Shown: positions 1 through 8,157, counted from the stretch's first letter. The stretch is 37,750 bases of DNA from an uncultured Lachnospiraceae bacterium (GCA_902783375.1 CACZQN010000023.1:1-37750), one strand, 5' to 3'. Numbers and translations are program-made. The notes: generated by a model from the sequence alone, not told the origin.

Positions 1-79
1 ATACAGAATGAAACTGGGGCTTATTGCAGCATGATTGGCAGTGGGCGTTAAAGGATAACTGGTCCAAGAAAACGTCCGC

Positions 80-110
80 ACCCCCGAGTCGGTAAATAAC
101 GAATGGGGGT
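80..110 (+). promoter_or_regulatory. Short hairpin over the only plausible SD of the first gene
   Basis: ACCCCC (80-85) can pair with GGGGGT (105-110). The right arm is also the only purine-rich candidate ribosome binding site before the ATG at 120. It could be the tail of an upstream terminator (TTT follows) or could hide the SD. A six-base stem with a long loop is weak. Confidence 0.25.
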
Positions 111-119
111 TTACACAAA

Positions 120-1508
120 ATGAGTAAAGCGAAGAGTGGAAAACGGCTGACGACAAAGAATTTCATCGGTTATGCGCTGGGGGATATGGGCGGCGTGATC
201 ACCTTTGGGACGATCGGCTCGTTCCTGCAGATGTACTACACGGATATTCTGCACATTTCCCTGGGGAAGATCGCCGTGCTGATGATGATCGCAAGAATCT
301 GGGACGCCATCAATGACCCGATCTGCGGAGTTCTGATCGATTCTCAGAAACCGACGAAGTACGGCAGATTCCGCCCGTATGTGTTCTGGTTCTCGGTACC
401 ACTTGCGATCGCATTTGTCCTCAGCTTTATCAAGATTCCGGGGCTGTCGGAGAATCAGTACCTGATCTACGCCTACATCACCTACATCCTCTACGGGATG
501 CTTTATACAGCGGTCAATATCCCATACGGATCGATGGCTTCCGCGATGACAGATGATTTCCATGAGCGGTCCACGCTCTCGGTCATCCGCTCACTCGGTG
601 CGGGCTTCGGTTCTGCGCCGGGGCAGATCCTGCTTCCGCTCTTTGTGTATTCGACTGCTGTGGATACCGGTGCGAAATACCTTGACGCCGGGAAGCTGCA
701 GACCGGCATTATCCTGCTGGCGGGGTTCGCGGTGATCATATTCTTCGCGTTCTTCAAGCTGACCCGCGAGTACATCGCGCCGGAAAAGCCGCAGGAGAAG
801 GAAGCGGTCTCGAAGACCGTGAAGGATCTTCTGAAGAACCGTCCGTTCATGGCACTCTCACTTGCTTCCATGATGCTGATCGCGGGCTCGATGTACACCC
901 AGTCCGTCTTCAACTATCTCTTTAAAAACTACTATGAGCAGCCGGGCCTGTTCTCGATGGTCACGGTCAGCGCCTATATTCCGATGCTGATTCTCATGCC
1001 GTTCATGGGAAAGCTTGCGGACAGATTCGGCAAGAAGGGGATCTGCTCCTTCGGCGCAATCTTTGCGGCAGCGGCATTCCTGATCCTGTATCTCATCAAG
1101 ACCCCGAATCCGTATGTCTTCCTCGCAGTGATTCTGCTCAGCGGCTTCGGCCTGTCCTTCTTTACACTGGAGGTCTGGGCGATGGTGACGGACGTCATCG
1201 ACCATCACGAACTGCTGACAAAGCGGCGCAGCGAAGGAACAACCTATGCCAGCTTCTCATTTTTCAGAAAACTCGGACAGACCCTCGCAGGCGTCGGCGC
1301 ATCCGTAGCCATGGCAGCGATCGGCTACAGCACCGCAGAAGGCGCGATCATCCAGTCAGAGGCCGTGAACAAGGGCATCTACAACATCGCGACCCTGGTA
1401 CCGTTCGTGATGTACCTAGTGATGTCCCTGCTGCTGCAGTTCGCGTACCCGCTCACACGGAAGAAAGTCGCAGATATGAAGGACGAACTCGATCGAAAAA
1501 GGAAATGA
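120..1508 (+). CDS. GPH-family sugar:cation symporter (MFS superfamily)
   Basis: A 462-residue membrane protein with about twelve hydrophobic segments. It fits the glycoside-pentoside-hexuronide:cation symporter family, which imports sugars or glycosides with Na+ or H+. The strongest family sign is the block RIWDAINDPICGVLID followed by KYGRFRPY near residues 58-85, the usual signature after helix 2. The loop near residues 225-240 is charged, as in the central loop of this family, and the tail is short and basic (LDRKRK). Length matches the family (about 450-500). The start at 120 has only a weak upstream GGGGGT. No enzyme gene is adjacent downstream, so the substrate cannot be told; the sugar-use locus lies 2.5 kb away. 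Family confident, substrate unknown. Confidence 0.88.
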   Translation: MSKAKSGKRLTTKNFIGYALGDMGGVITFGTIGSFLQMYYTDILHISLGKIAVLMMIARIWDAINDPICGVLIDSQKPTKYGRFRPYVFWFSVPLAIAFVLSFIKIPGLSENQYLIYAYITYILYGMLYTAVNIPYGSMASAMTDDFHERSTLSVIRSLGAGFGSAPGQILLPLFVYSTAVDTGAKYLDAGKLQTGIILLAGFAVIIFFAFFKLTREYIAPEKPQEKEAVSKTVKDLLKNRPFMALSLASMMLIAGSMYTQSVFNYLFKNYYEQPGLFSMVTVSAYIPMLILMPFMGKLADRFGKKGICSFGAIFAAAAFLILYLIKTPNPYVFLAVILLSGFGLSFFTLEVWAMVTDVIDHHELLTKRRSEGTTYASFSFFRKLGQTLAGVGASVAMAAIGYSTAEGAIIQSEAVNKGIYNIATLVPFVMYLVMSLLLQFAYPLTRKKVADMKDELDRKRK

Positions 1509-1546
1509 ACAGCTTCTGAAAGTTTTCTGAATCCGATAAACAGACT

Positions 1547-1575
1547 TTGACTTTTTCCCTCGCAGAGAGTACACT
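1547..1575 (+). promoter_or_regulatory. Promoter for the alarmone synthetase gene
   Basis: TTGACT (1547-1552), 17 bases, TACACT (1570-1575): a near-consensus housekeeping promoter about 85 bases before the start codon at 1662. Confidence 0.6.
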
Positions 1576-1661
1576 GTAATCGAAGCCAGGACGCTTTTTT
1601 CAGAGGATAGAAACTGGTATGAAATCTGGCAGACGGAACCTGTCTGCAGGAAGGAGGGGTC

Positions 1662-2585
1662 ATGGATTTACCGGATATTCCTACGTTTTATACGCAGACG
1701 GAAGCATGGAACAGAGCGCAGCTGTTTTACCAGTCGGCACTGAAGGAAATTGGAACGAAGCTTGAGATTCTGAACGATGAGTTCGCGGCCTCTCATCAGT
1801 ACAATCCGATCGAGCATATTACTTCGCGGATCAAGTCCCCGGAGAGTATTGCGAAGAAGCTGCGGAAGAAAGGCCTCGAGCTCACCATCGAGAATATCGT
1901 CCGCCATGTGAATGATGTGGCCGGCATCCGGATCATCTGTTCCTTCACATCCGATATTTACCGGATCGCGGATCTCATCGCGGAGCAGAGTGACTTAAAG
2001 ATCCTGATGGTCAAGGACTATCTGATGTGGCCGAAGTCGAACGGCTACATGAGTTACCATATGATTGTGGCGGTGCCGATCTTCCTGGCAGATGACGTGG
2101 TTGATACCAAGGTGGAGATCCAGATCCGGACCATCGCGATGGACTTTTGGGCAAGCCTGGAACATAAGATTTACTACAAATTCGAGGGAAAGGCGCCGGA
2201 GAGCATCCGCCGTGATCTGAAGGAATGTGCGCAGATCGTCTCGTACCTGGATCAGAAGATGCTGACGCTGAACGACCAGGTACAGGCACTGGAACTCGAA
2301 GGGAGCCGACCGCCGGTGGAGATCCGGTTCTCAGAAGAATTTAAGGCGATGTTCGGGCAGATCGCACCGGATGATGCCGAGGACCTGGAGAAGGTACGGT
2401 CCCATGTGCTGAATCCGTTCGGTTCCCTTGAGGAGATGCCGAACCGGCCGAAGCAGTTTGTGGAGAATGCCCGTTATGCCAAGATGACACCGGAGCTCCG
2501 CAAAGAAGTGAATGAGATGAATGTATTCCCGTCCCATGAGGTGCGGAACATCATTATCGCAGAGGATAAGCATAAGAAGTCCTGA
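1662..2585 (+). CDS. Small alarmone synthetase, RelA/SpoT-domain (p)ppGpp synthetase
   Basis: A 307-residue protein with a lone RelA/SpoT synthetase domain. It should transfer pyrophosphate from ATP to GDP or GTP to make the stringent-response alarmone (p)ppGpp. Visible family blocks are RIKSPESIAKKLRKKG (residues 56-71), D85-V-A-G-I-R90 with the metal-binding Asp, KSNGYMSYH (125-133, base stacking), and VEIQIRT (151-157, with the second metal-ligand Glu152). No HD hydrolase, TGS or ACT domain is present, so it is of the RelQ/RelP (YjbM/YwaC) type. Those are about 210 residues long; this one carries roughly 80 extra C-terminal residues with no recognised domain. AAGGAGGGG sits just before the ATG. 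It has its own promoter and stands alone. Confidence 0.85.
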   Translation: MDLPDIPTFYTQTEAWNRAQLFYQSALKEIGTKLEILNDEFAASHQYNPIEHITSRIKSPESIAKKLRKKGLELTIENIVRHVNDVAGIRIICSFTSDIYRIADLIAEQSDLKILMVKDYLMWPKSNGYMSYHMIVAVPIFLADDVVDTKVEIQIRTIAMDFWASLEHKIYYKFEGKAPESIRRDLKECAQIVSYLDQKMLTLNDQVQALELEGSRPPVEIRFSEEFKAMFGQIAPDDAEDLEKVRSHVLNPFGSLEEMPNRPKQFVENARYAKMTPELRKEVNEMNVFPSHEVRNIIIAEDKHKKS

Positions 2586-2605
2586 ATTTTCGATATTGTT
2601 AAAGT

Positions 2606-2626
2606 TCACATCAATGACAGATGTGA
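2606..2626 (+). terminator. Weak hairpin after the alarmone synthetase
   Basis: TCACATC (2606-2612) pairs with GATGTGA (2620-2626) over a seven-base loop, 21 bases after the stop. The stem is short and no T-run follows, so termination here is doubtful. Confidence 0.25.
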
Positions 2627-2636
2627 TGATTTCTGG

Positions 2637-2688
2637 TAAAACCTCCCTTGATGGCATGCAGATTGTGTATGTGTTAAGGGAGGTTTTA
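2637..2688. repeat. Perfect 13-bp inverted repeat
   Basis: TAAAACCTCCCTT (2637-2649) and AAGGGAGGTTTTA (2676-2688) are exact reverse complements separated by 26 bases. The right arm contains a good SD (GGGAGG) ahead of a GTG at 2691, so in RNA the hairpin would hide that SD. No convincing gene follows. Confidence 0.6.
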
Positions 2689-2700
2689 CTGTGAAATTCC

Positions 2701-2751
2701 ATGGCCGAAGAACTGGCTGCACAGTACGATGCGAAGTATATCGAGGAGTAA
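2701..2751 (+). pseudogene. Possible 3' remnant of a lost gene (16 codons)
   Basis: The frame MAEELAAQYDAKYIEE then TAA has good codon use and the look of an acidic protein C-terminus. An in-frame stop lies directly upstream (2692-2694), so nothing longer survives. It is followed 36 bases later by a strong terminator, the layout expected if most of a gene was deleted and its tail and terminator stayed. Weak evidence on its own; chance is possible. Confidence 0.25.
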
Positions 2752-2787
2752 TCTACGAAAAAACGGGTTGTATAGATGACTGTACTG

Positions 2788-2848
2788 GGGCTGCCGCGTT
2801 TGGGATGATCGTTCAAGGATCATTCCCGGACGCGGCAGCCCTTATTTG
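2788..2848 (+). terminator. Strong intrinsic terminator-like hairpin
   Basis: GGGCTGCCGCG (2788-2798) pairs with CGCGGCAGCCC (2831-2841); an inner arm GGGATGATC (2802-2810) pairs with GATCATTCCC (2818-2827) with one bulge. The loop is GTTCAAG and a TTATTT tract follows. It is over-built for a region with no intact upstream gene. Confidence 0.65.
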
Positions 2849-3257
2849 CATCTTGTTCAGCGATTCTTCTTCTTTTTCCTGCTCAGGAATCGCCGGATTG
2901 CCTTGCTTCACACTTGAAATATATGATATTACGACTATATCAAGGGTTTTTGCATTTAATAGTCATGTTACCGGAAGGGCATAGCATCTGTCTTTTCGCT
3001 GGGAAGATGATTAGATTGCCCGAAATGAGCCATGCTAGTCATGTCAGATTCACGGAATATGACATTGGAATCTACTTTTGAACCGGTCAAGAGAGACTTT
3101 CTATGACTATCTGAGGCATAATCAGTTCTTCTGGTCATACTAGGTCTCTTGTCAGGACTCCAAAAAGATGAAAATAGGTTGATTAATAAGAATGAAAAAG
3201 ACTTTTCTGGTCATACCAACCCCCGAAAACAGTATTCAAAAGAGCCTCTTCTTTTGT
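2849..3257. other. Gene-poor spacer with repeated GTCAT motifs
   Basis: About 400 AT-richer bases with no supported gene. The 12-mer TTCTGGTCATAC occurs exactly twice (3129-3140 and 3205-3216). Related AGTCATGT copies are at 2961 and 3037, and an inverted one (CTATGACT) at 3101. A hairpin GCCTCTTC/GAAGAGGC (3244-3251/3262-3269) ends the region. Confidence 0.4.
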
Positions 3258-3286
3258 TTGCGAAGAGGCGGCGGATGTAGTATGAT
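3258..3286 (+). promoter_or_regulatory. Promoter for maf
   Basis: TTGCGA (3258-3263), 17 bases, TATGAT (3281-3286). The -35 lies in the loop and right arm of the 3244-3269 hairpin, so a DNA-binding protein at that inverted repeat would block it. Confidence 0.5.
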
Positions 3287-3406
3287 AAAACTGTTCAGGA
3301 CCGAAAGGAATTCGAAAGAAAAGCGGCCTGAAAACTAGCATGATGGAAGATCCAGGTAATCAGATAGAAATGTGCAGTCAGGTGCTGCGAACGATGGAGG
3401 ATACAG

Positions 3407-4021
3407 ATGAACACAGCGATCATTCTTGCTTCTGCATCACCGAGAAGAAGAGAGATCCTGACCCAGATCGGGTTTGACTTTACGGTCATCACCAGCCAGG
3501 CAGAGGAAGAGGAGAAGGCGGCTCTCGCAAATGAACCCTCACCGGTTCAGAAGGTGGAAATTCTCTCCCATCTGAAAGGGGAGGATGTCTTTGAACGTCT
3601 GCTTGCAGAAGGGAAAGAAGACTTTCTCGTGATCGGGGCGGACACAGTCGTCTCGATCGATGATGAGATTCTCGAAAAGCCGGTGGACCTCGCGGATGCA
3701 AAGTATATGATCAGCCGCCTGCAGGGACGGGTGCACACGGTTTACACCGGTGTGTCGCTCTTCTACGCAGATGCTGCAGGAAAGAAAAAGGAACAGACCT
3801 TTGTCGTCGGCAGTGAGGTGGAAGTCTATCCGATGACGGAAGAAGAGATTTTCTGGTATATCTCCGAGGAAGAGCCATACGACAAGGCCGGAAGTTACGC
3901 GATCCAGGGGGTGTTCAAGCGATTCATCAAACATATCAACGGTGATTATGACAACATCGTCGGGCTGCCGGCAGGTGCTGTCTACCATGCAGTGCAGGAG
4001 ATGCTCCGGGAGGTGCCCTGA
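3407..4021 (+). CDS. maf: Maf-family nucleotide pyrophosphatase
   Basis: A 204-residue member of the Maf/YhdE/HAM1-like family. These cytosolic enzymes hydrolyse (often modified) nucleoside triphosphates to monophosphate and pyrophosphate, as house-cleaning enzymes; Maf has also been linked to septum formation. The N-terminal ILASASPRRREIL (residues 6-18) binds phosphate. GADTVVS (77-83) holds catalytic Asp79. GRVHTVYTGVSLF and the C-terminal GSYAIQG...INGDYDNIVGLP blocks are typical. Length is normal (about 190-205). GGAGG lies upstream of the ATG. The stop and the next start share one base (TGATG at 4019-4023), so maf and the AraC-type gene are probably coupled. Confidence 0.93.
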   Translation: MNTAIILASASPRRREILTQIGFDFTVITSQAEEEEKAALANEPSPVQKVEILSHLKGEDVFERLLAEGKEDFLVIGADTVVSIDDEILEKPVDLADAKYMISRLQGRVHTVYTGVSLFYADAAGKKKEQTFVVGSEVEVYPMTEEEIFWYISEEEPYDKAGSYAIQGVFKRFIKHINGDYDNIVGLPAGAVYHAVQEMLREVP

Positions 4022-5172
4022 TGACTTTAGAGGAACTGGATGTCTACCTGCATAAGGTGGAGGATTTTGAAGAAGATAATTATAGGCGCTGCAGGAATTA
4101 TCTGAAAAGAACAAACTGGGACCGGGCAGATGCTTTGGAGCAGAAACAGATCTGGCGGAACTGGGAACAGGAAAGTAAACGACAGCAGATGGAGATGGTG
4201 GCGCTGCAGGAAAGAGCATTTTATAGACAGGAGACCGACCGTGTCCCGGTCCTGACATATCAGCTGGGGGAGTACGGTGAAGTGGTTTCTGCCAGAGTGC
4301 AGGAAAACCAGGGATATGAGATTGCCTCGAGAGCGCTCATTACTGCAGAGGAAGGCGTCCGGAAATGGCTGACGATCCAGAAACATTCCCGGTATTACTG
4401 GTGCTTCACCCATATGCATTCTTTTGTGGAAATGAACTACTGCTACTCCGGCGAGATCCTTGACTATGTGAACGGTGAAGAGATCATCCTGCATCCGGGA
4501 GATCTGGTGATCATGGAGCCGGGAAGCGAACACTACATCGGTGCCTGCCGCGATGATGATATCCTGATGAACCTGATTCTCTATCCCAGTTCTCTGACGA
4601 CGCTTCTGGAGAAAGTGATTCCCGGGGACAGCAAACTGGCTGATTTCCTGATCCAGGCTCTGGAGCGGGGATATGGACGCAACAATTATGTGATCATCCG
4701 TGGAGAACAGGATGAAAAACTGAAGCATATTTTAGAGGAAACGCTCTGTGAATTCTTTGATGAGAAGCGGGTGGCTTCTGAAGAGATGACCGGATACCTG
4801 ATCCAGATTATCTTTACCATGCTCTGGCGGATCTCCGAGGAAGAACCGGAGCGGGTAACATTTGGATACAATCCGGACTCGAAGGCCTATCGGATTCTCG
4901 CCTATATCCGGGACCATGCCGTGGAATGCACGAGAGAGTCCGTGGCGGAACATTTCGGTTACAGCGGGAGCCGGATCAGCAACCTGCTGACCGAGCAGTT
5001 CGGAAAGAGTTTTGTGGCGATCCGGAATGAGATGCGCCTGGAGATGGCGGAGAAACTGCTGCAGACGACGAATCTGCCGGTGCAGCAGATTGCAGAGCAG
5101 GTCGGGCTGCCGAACCAGACCCACTTCTACAAGTTGTACCGGGCATACTTCGGACGGCTGCCGCGGCATTAG
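4021..5172 (+). CDS. AraC-family transcriptional regulator with cupin sensor domain
   Basis: A 383-residue regulator. The first about 110 residues are charged and helical without a recognised domain. Next comes an AraC-type cupin-like sensor with HSFVEMNYCYSG...DYVNGEEIILHPGDLVIMEPGSEHYIG near residues 137-180. The C-terminal 90 residues are a double helix-turn-helix of AraC/XylS type (SVAEHFGYSGSRISNLLTEQFG, then LPVQQIAEQVGLPNQTHFYKLYRAYFG). It probably senses a sugar and controls the downstream ROK, lipoprotein and rhamnosidase genes. That is inferred from position; its own translation is coupled to maf. AraC class is confident, ligand and targets are not known. Confidence 0.88.
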   Translation: MTLEELDVYLHKVEDFEEDNYRRCRNYLKRTNWDRADALEQKQIWRNWEQESKRQQMEMVALQERAFYRQETDRVPVLTYQLGEYGEVVSARVQENQGYEIASRALITAEEGVRKWLTIQKHSRYYWCFTHMHSFVEMNYCYSGEILDYVNGEEIILHPGDLVIMEPGSEHYIGACRDDDILMNLILYPSSLTTLLEKVIPGDSKLADFLIQALERGYGRNNYVIIRGEQDEKLKHILEETLCEFFDEKRVASEEMTGYLIQIIFTMLWRISEEEPERVTFGYNPDSKAYRILAYIRDHAVECTRESVAEHFGYSGSRISNLLTEQFGKSFVAIRNEMRLEMAEKLLQTTNLPVQQIAEQVGLPNQTHFYKLYRAYFGRLPRH

Positions 5173-5269
5173 ATACAGCAGGAATGGTCTGTTCGGAAAA
5201 TATCTATCATCTGGCAATTACAACCAAAGGTCGCTCGAAAACCTGGGAAAGAATGGAGGGGTCAAGAAG

Positions 5270-6271
5270 ATGAGATTAATTGTACTGGATTACGGCGGCT
5301 CGGCGATTAAGTACGGACTGCTTGAGAGAAAGACGGGTGTGGAACCGGTGGAGGGCCGCTTTCTGGAAAAGGGAAGTGTGCCGAATACTTTTGCGGATCA
5401 GGAGGCATTCCTGGCCGCGACTTATGAACTGATCGACGGGCTGTCTGCCAGATGGGGCGGCACCGGTGAGGAGGAACTCCTCGGGATCGCCGTCAGTTAC
5501 TGTGGGGAACTGGACCACAAGACCGGTTATATTCCAAGTCCTGGTGCATACTATTACAACAGGAATCTGCAGTTTGGTGATCTGCTGCGGGAGCGGTATC
5601 GCATGCCGGTTTCTATCGAGAACGATGGAAATGCTGCGATGCTTGCGGAGTGGAAGTACGGCGCACTGAAGGGGTATGAGAATGCCTGTATGATGGTACT
5701 CGGCAGCGGGATCGCCGGCGCGTTCATCATCAATGGGGAACTGTTCACCGGAAAGCATGGCTATGCAGGCTTCCTGTCGACCCTTTTTGCGAATCTGGAT
5801 TCCCGGGACCAGACGGTTCTTGACAAAAGTCTGGCAGGCATGGGTACGAAGCAGAAGGAAGGGTTCTCTGCCGGCGTTGCTGCCTCTGGATTCCTGGCGA
5901 AGACCTATCTGGAAAGAAGCGAAGAGACCTGTAGCGATCCGGATGCCTTTGACGGCAGGGCTTTCTTTGAGAAGTATCATGAAGGGGATCCGCTCGCTGC
6001 TGCGGTTCTCGACGAATTTGCAGGGAACTTTGCGAGAATGCTTGTGAACACGCATCTCACGGTGGAGATGGAAGCCTTCGCCATCGGCGGAGGCATCAGT
6101 GCGCAGGATGTGCTGCTTGAGAAGATCCGTGAGAAGGTACATGAGGCATTGCAGTTGCCGTTGTTTGCCTTTGTACAGCTGCCGGAACCGGAGATTGTAA
6201 GAGCTGTTTACGGGAACGATGCGAATCTCATCGGTGCAGCGGAGTGGTTTTTCACACTGTATCAGAAGTAG
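5270..6271 (+). CDS. ROK-family protein (atypical sugar kinase or sensor)
   Basis: A 333-residue ROK (repressor/ORF/kinase) fold protein without the N-terminal helix-turn-helix of ROK repressors. The frame is open further upstream, but GGAGGGG at 5256-5260 and the canonical MRLIVLDYGGS opening fix the start at 5270. ATP-site parts are present: LDYGGSAIKYG (residues 6-16), IENDGNAAM with Asp119 as the likely catalytic base, and the glycine-rich LGSGIAGAFIINGELFTG. Where active ROK kinases have an E-x-G-H motif and a CxCGxxGCxE zinc site, this protein reads HGYAGFLSTLFANLD with neither. Substrate phosphorylation is therefore uncertain. It lies 97 bases after the AraC gene and before the solute-binding lipoprotein, which points to carbohydrate metabolism. 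Confidence 0.82.
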   Translation: MRLIVLDYGGSAIKYGLLERKTGVEPVEGRFLEKGSVPNTFADQEAFLAATYELIDGLSARWGGTGEEELLGIAVSYCGELDHKTGYIPSPGAYYYNRNLQFGDLLRERYRMPVSIENDGNAAMLAEWKYGALKGYENACMMVLGSGIAGAFIINGELFTGKHGYAGFLSTLFANLDSRDQTVLDKSLAGMGTKQKEGFSAGVAASGFLAKTYLERSEETCSDPDAFDGRAFFEKYHEGDPLAAAVLDEFAGNFARMLVNTHLTVEMEAFAIGGGISAQDVLLEKIREKVHEALQLPLFAFVQLPEPEIVRAVYGNDANLIGAAEWFFTLYQK

Positions 6272-6278
6272 AGAGAAA

Positions 6279-6364
6279 GGAACATACGTATATTGAACTG
6301 GCCACGGGTCAGTTTATCGAACATTTCGATAGTGTTCCGAATCTTTTCTGACAGAGATTTTTTC
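6279..6364 (+). ncRNA. Candidate structured leader or attenuator with three-way junction
   Basis: An outer stem GGAACA (6279-6284)/TGTTCC (6333-6338) encloses two adjoining hairpins. The first is AACTGGCC (6296-6303) with GGTCAGTT (6307-6314), including one G-U pair. The second is TATCGAA (6315-6321) with TTCGATA (6325-6331). A weaker AATCT/AGATT hairpin followed by a T-run comes next (6340-6364). The element sits between the ROK and lipoprotein genes. It may be a processing or termination site, or a regulatory leader. It matches no riboswitch I recognise. Confidence 0.4.
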
Positions 6365-6425
6365 TTTTCCGCATAGTAAGATGGGTTCATCAGATGAAAC
6401 AACTCACCTATGAGGAGGAGAGAAG

Positions 6426-8066
6426 ATGAACAAGATTCGGAGAGGGCTTGCGATCGTTCTCGCAGCTTCCATGGCTGCTTCTCTTGCAGCCTGCGGTTCC
6501 AATGGGAACCAGAGCACAAACAACAATGCAGCATCTACTGCACCGGCAGCCTCGACTGCATCTGCAGCAGCAGAGACAGAGTATTTCCCGAGACCGTCCA
6601 CAGAAGAGCTTTCTGTATGGGTATCCTGGTCTGCGAATACGGTCGAGAACATTTCAGACGTCAGAGCAGTTCAGGAGATGGAGAAGTTAACCAACGTCCA
6701 TATCAACTACACAACCGTTAACTCCCAGGAAGAAAAGGAAAAATACGGCCTGATGCTGGTATCCGGCAACTTTCCGGATATTCACTGCGGTAATAACTAT
6801 CCGACTGGTCTGGCTGGCGGACTGAAGGACGGTGTCTATCAGGATCTGACAGATGCGATTCCGCAGTATATGCCGAGATACTGGGAGATCATCCAGTCCA
6901 ACCCGGAATATGACAAGATGACCAAACTCGATGACGGAAAGAGAGTTGCGGTCTACCAGGCAAACTGCTACAACTATGACCGGATCGAAGGTGAGAACCC
7001 ATGGATCGGTACAGCCATCCGCAGAGACTGGCTTGAAGAACAGGGACTTGAAACACCTGTGACCATTGATGACTGGCACAATGTCCTGACCGTCTTCAAG
7101 GAGAAGTACGGTGCTTACATGACCATCGGTGCTGCAGGTTACAACCAGTTCCATCAGGATTTTGTAACTGCATATGGTGTTCTGGCAGGCATGTATAATG
7201 ATAATGGAACTGTCAAGTATGGTCCTGCAGAAGATGCTTTCAAGGAGTACCTGAAGACCATGCGTCAGTGGTACGAGGAAGGCCTGATCGACCAGAACTT
7301 CACTTCCTTCAGTGAGTGGACAGAACCGAACTCCCGCTTTGGTAAGGGTGAGATCGGTGCCGGCCCGATCATCGGTTCCAACGCAGGCACAACCCTCCTG
7401 ACAGATGGTTATACAGATGATCCGGATTTCTATCTGGAGACTGTTCCGGCTGCTGTTCTGAACAAAGGTGACAAGCCACAGTACGGCATGGCCATCACTG
7501 CATTTTCCAGATTCGTTACACTGGCAACCAGCTGCAAGAATACAGAGCTTGCGCTTCGCTACATCGACCTGTTCTTTGACAGAGACATTGCGGACCTGAA
7601 CTACTATGGTATCGAGGGCGAGTCCTACGTGAAGAACGGTGACGAGTACGAGTTCACCGATGTGATCCGCCATGACCCGAACGGTGTCGGCGCAAGTGAC
7701 AAGATCGCAGAGTACATCCTGAAGTCCGGCGAGTACTTCGGCTGGTATAACTGGGCATATGCTGTTCCGCTTGTTAAGTCGGATGATCCGAACGCTCCGG
7801 ACCTGAACGCACTGCAGGAGACCTGGAAGGTGAACACCGACCTCTGCATGCCGTCGAACATGACCATGACACCGGAAGAAACAACCGAGTACTACACCTA
7901 TTTCACGGATCTGCAGACGAGAACCAACGAGTATATCGCAAGAGCCATCACCGGTCAGGAAGATCTTGAGAAATACGACGAGTTCGTGAATAGCCTGAAG
8001 AGCATCGGCCTTGACAGATGTATCGAGATCCAGCAGGCTGCGCTTGACAGATACAACGCTCGTTGA
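6426..8066 (+). CDS. ABC-transporter solute-binding lipoprotein (LplA-like)
   Basis: A 546-residue extracellular family 1 solute-binding protein of the large LplA/YtcQ type, anchored to the outer face of the membrane. It begins with a lipoprotein signal peptide: basic MNKIRRG, hydrophobic stretch, lipobox LAAC with Cys23. A Ser/Thr/Ala/Asn-rich linker (residues 24-48) follows, then the binding domain starting ELSVWVSW. Length fits the family (about 490-560). GAGGAGGAG lies before the ATG. Such proteins usually sit beside two permease genes (LplB/YtcP type) that import oligosaccharides with a shared ATPase. No permease is nearby; the next gene is a rhamnosidase. It may feed a permease encoded elsewhere or act as a sensor. 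A structured spacer precedes it and a terminator follows. Confidence 0.88.
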   Translation: MNKIRRGLAIVLAASMAASLAACGSNGNQSTNNNAASTAPAASTASAAAETEYFPRPSTEELSVWVSWSANTVENISDVRAVQEMEKLTNVHINYTTVNSQEEKEKYGLMLVSGNFPDIHCGNNYPTGLAGGLKDGVYQDLTDAIPQYMPRYWEIIQSNPEYDKMTKLDDGKRVAVYQANCYNYDRIEGENPWIGTAIRRDWLEEQGLETPVTIDDWHNVLTVFKEKYGAYMTIGAAGYNQFHQDFVTAYGVLAGMYNDNGTVKYGPAEDAFKEYLKTMRQWYEEGLIDQNFTSFSEWTEPNSRFGKGEIGAGPIIGSNAGTTLLTDGYTDDPDFYLETVPAAVLNKGDKPQYGMAITAFSRFVTLATSCKNTELALRYIDLFFDRDIADLNYYGIEGESYVKNGDEYEFTDVIRHDPNGVGASDKIAEYILKSGEYFGWYNWAYAVPLVKSDDPNAPDLNALQETWKVNTDLCMPSNMTMTPEETTEYYTYFTDLQTRTNEYIARAITGQEDLEKYDEFVNSLKSIGLDRCIEIQQAALDRYNAR

Positions 8067-8121
8067 TGAAATCACAATGATGAAATAACATTACAAGCAT
8101 TACATTAGAAACTCCTTCTTT

Positions 8122-8157
8122 AGCGGGGAGCCCCCTGTCGGAGGCTTCCCGTTATTT
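8122..8157 (+). terminator. Intrinsic terminator after the lipoprotein gene
   Basis: CGGGGAGCC (8124-8132) pairs with GGCTTCCCG (8143-8151), one G-U pair, then TTATTT. Placed between the lipoprotein and rhamnosidase genes, it would give higher expression of the first. Confidence 0.8.

Noticed and set aside
2691-2984. A GTG-started 97-codon frame with a good SD
   Set aside because: It runs straight through the strong terminator hairpin at 2788-2841 and encodes Cys/Ser/Phe-rich noise.
2849-3257. CRISPR-like array, from the spaced GTCAT words
   Set aside because: Repeats are only 6-12 bases, uneven in spacing, and partly inverted.
5012-5269. N-terminal extension of the ROK frame
   Set aside because: Overlaps the AraC helix-turn-helix in another frame; Arg/Cys-rich noise; good SD and normal ROK opening only at 5270.
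6687-8075. A 462-codon open frame antisense to the lipoprotein gene
   Set aside because: Mirror of a clear solute-binding protein; no signal, SD or motif.
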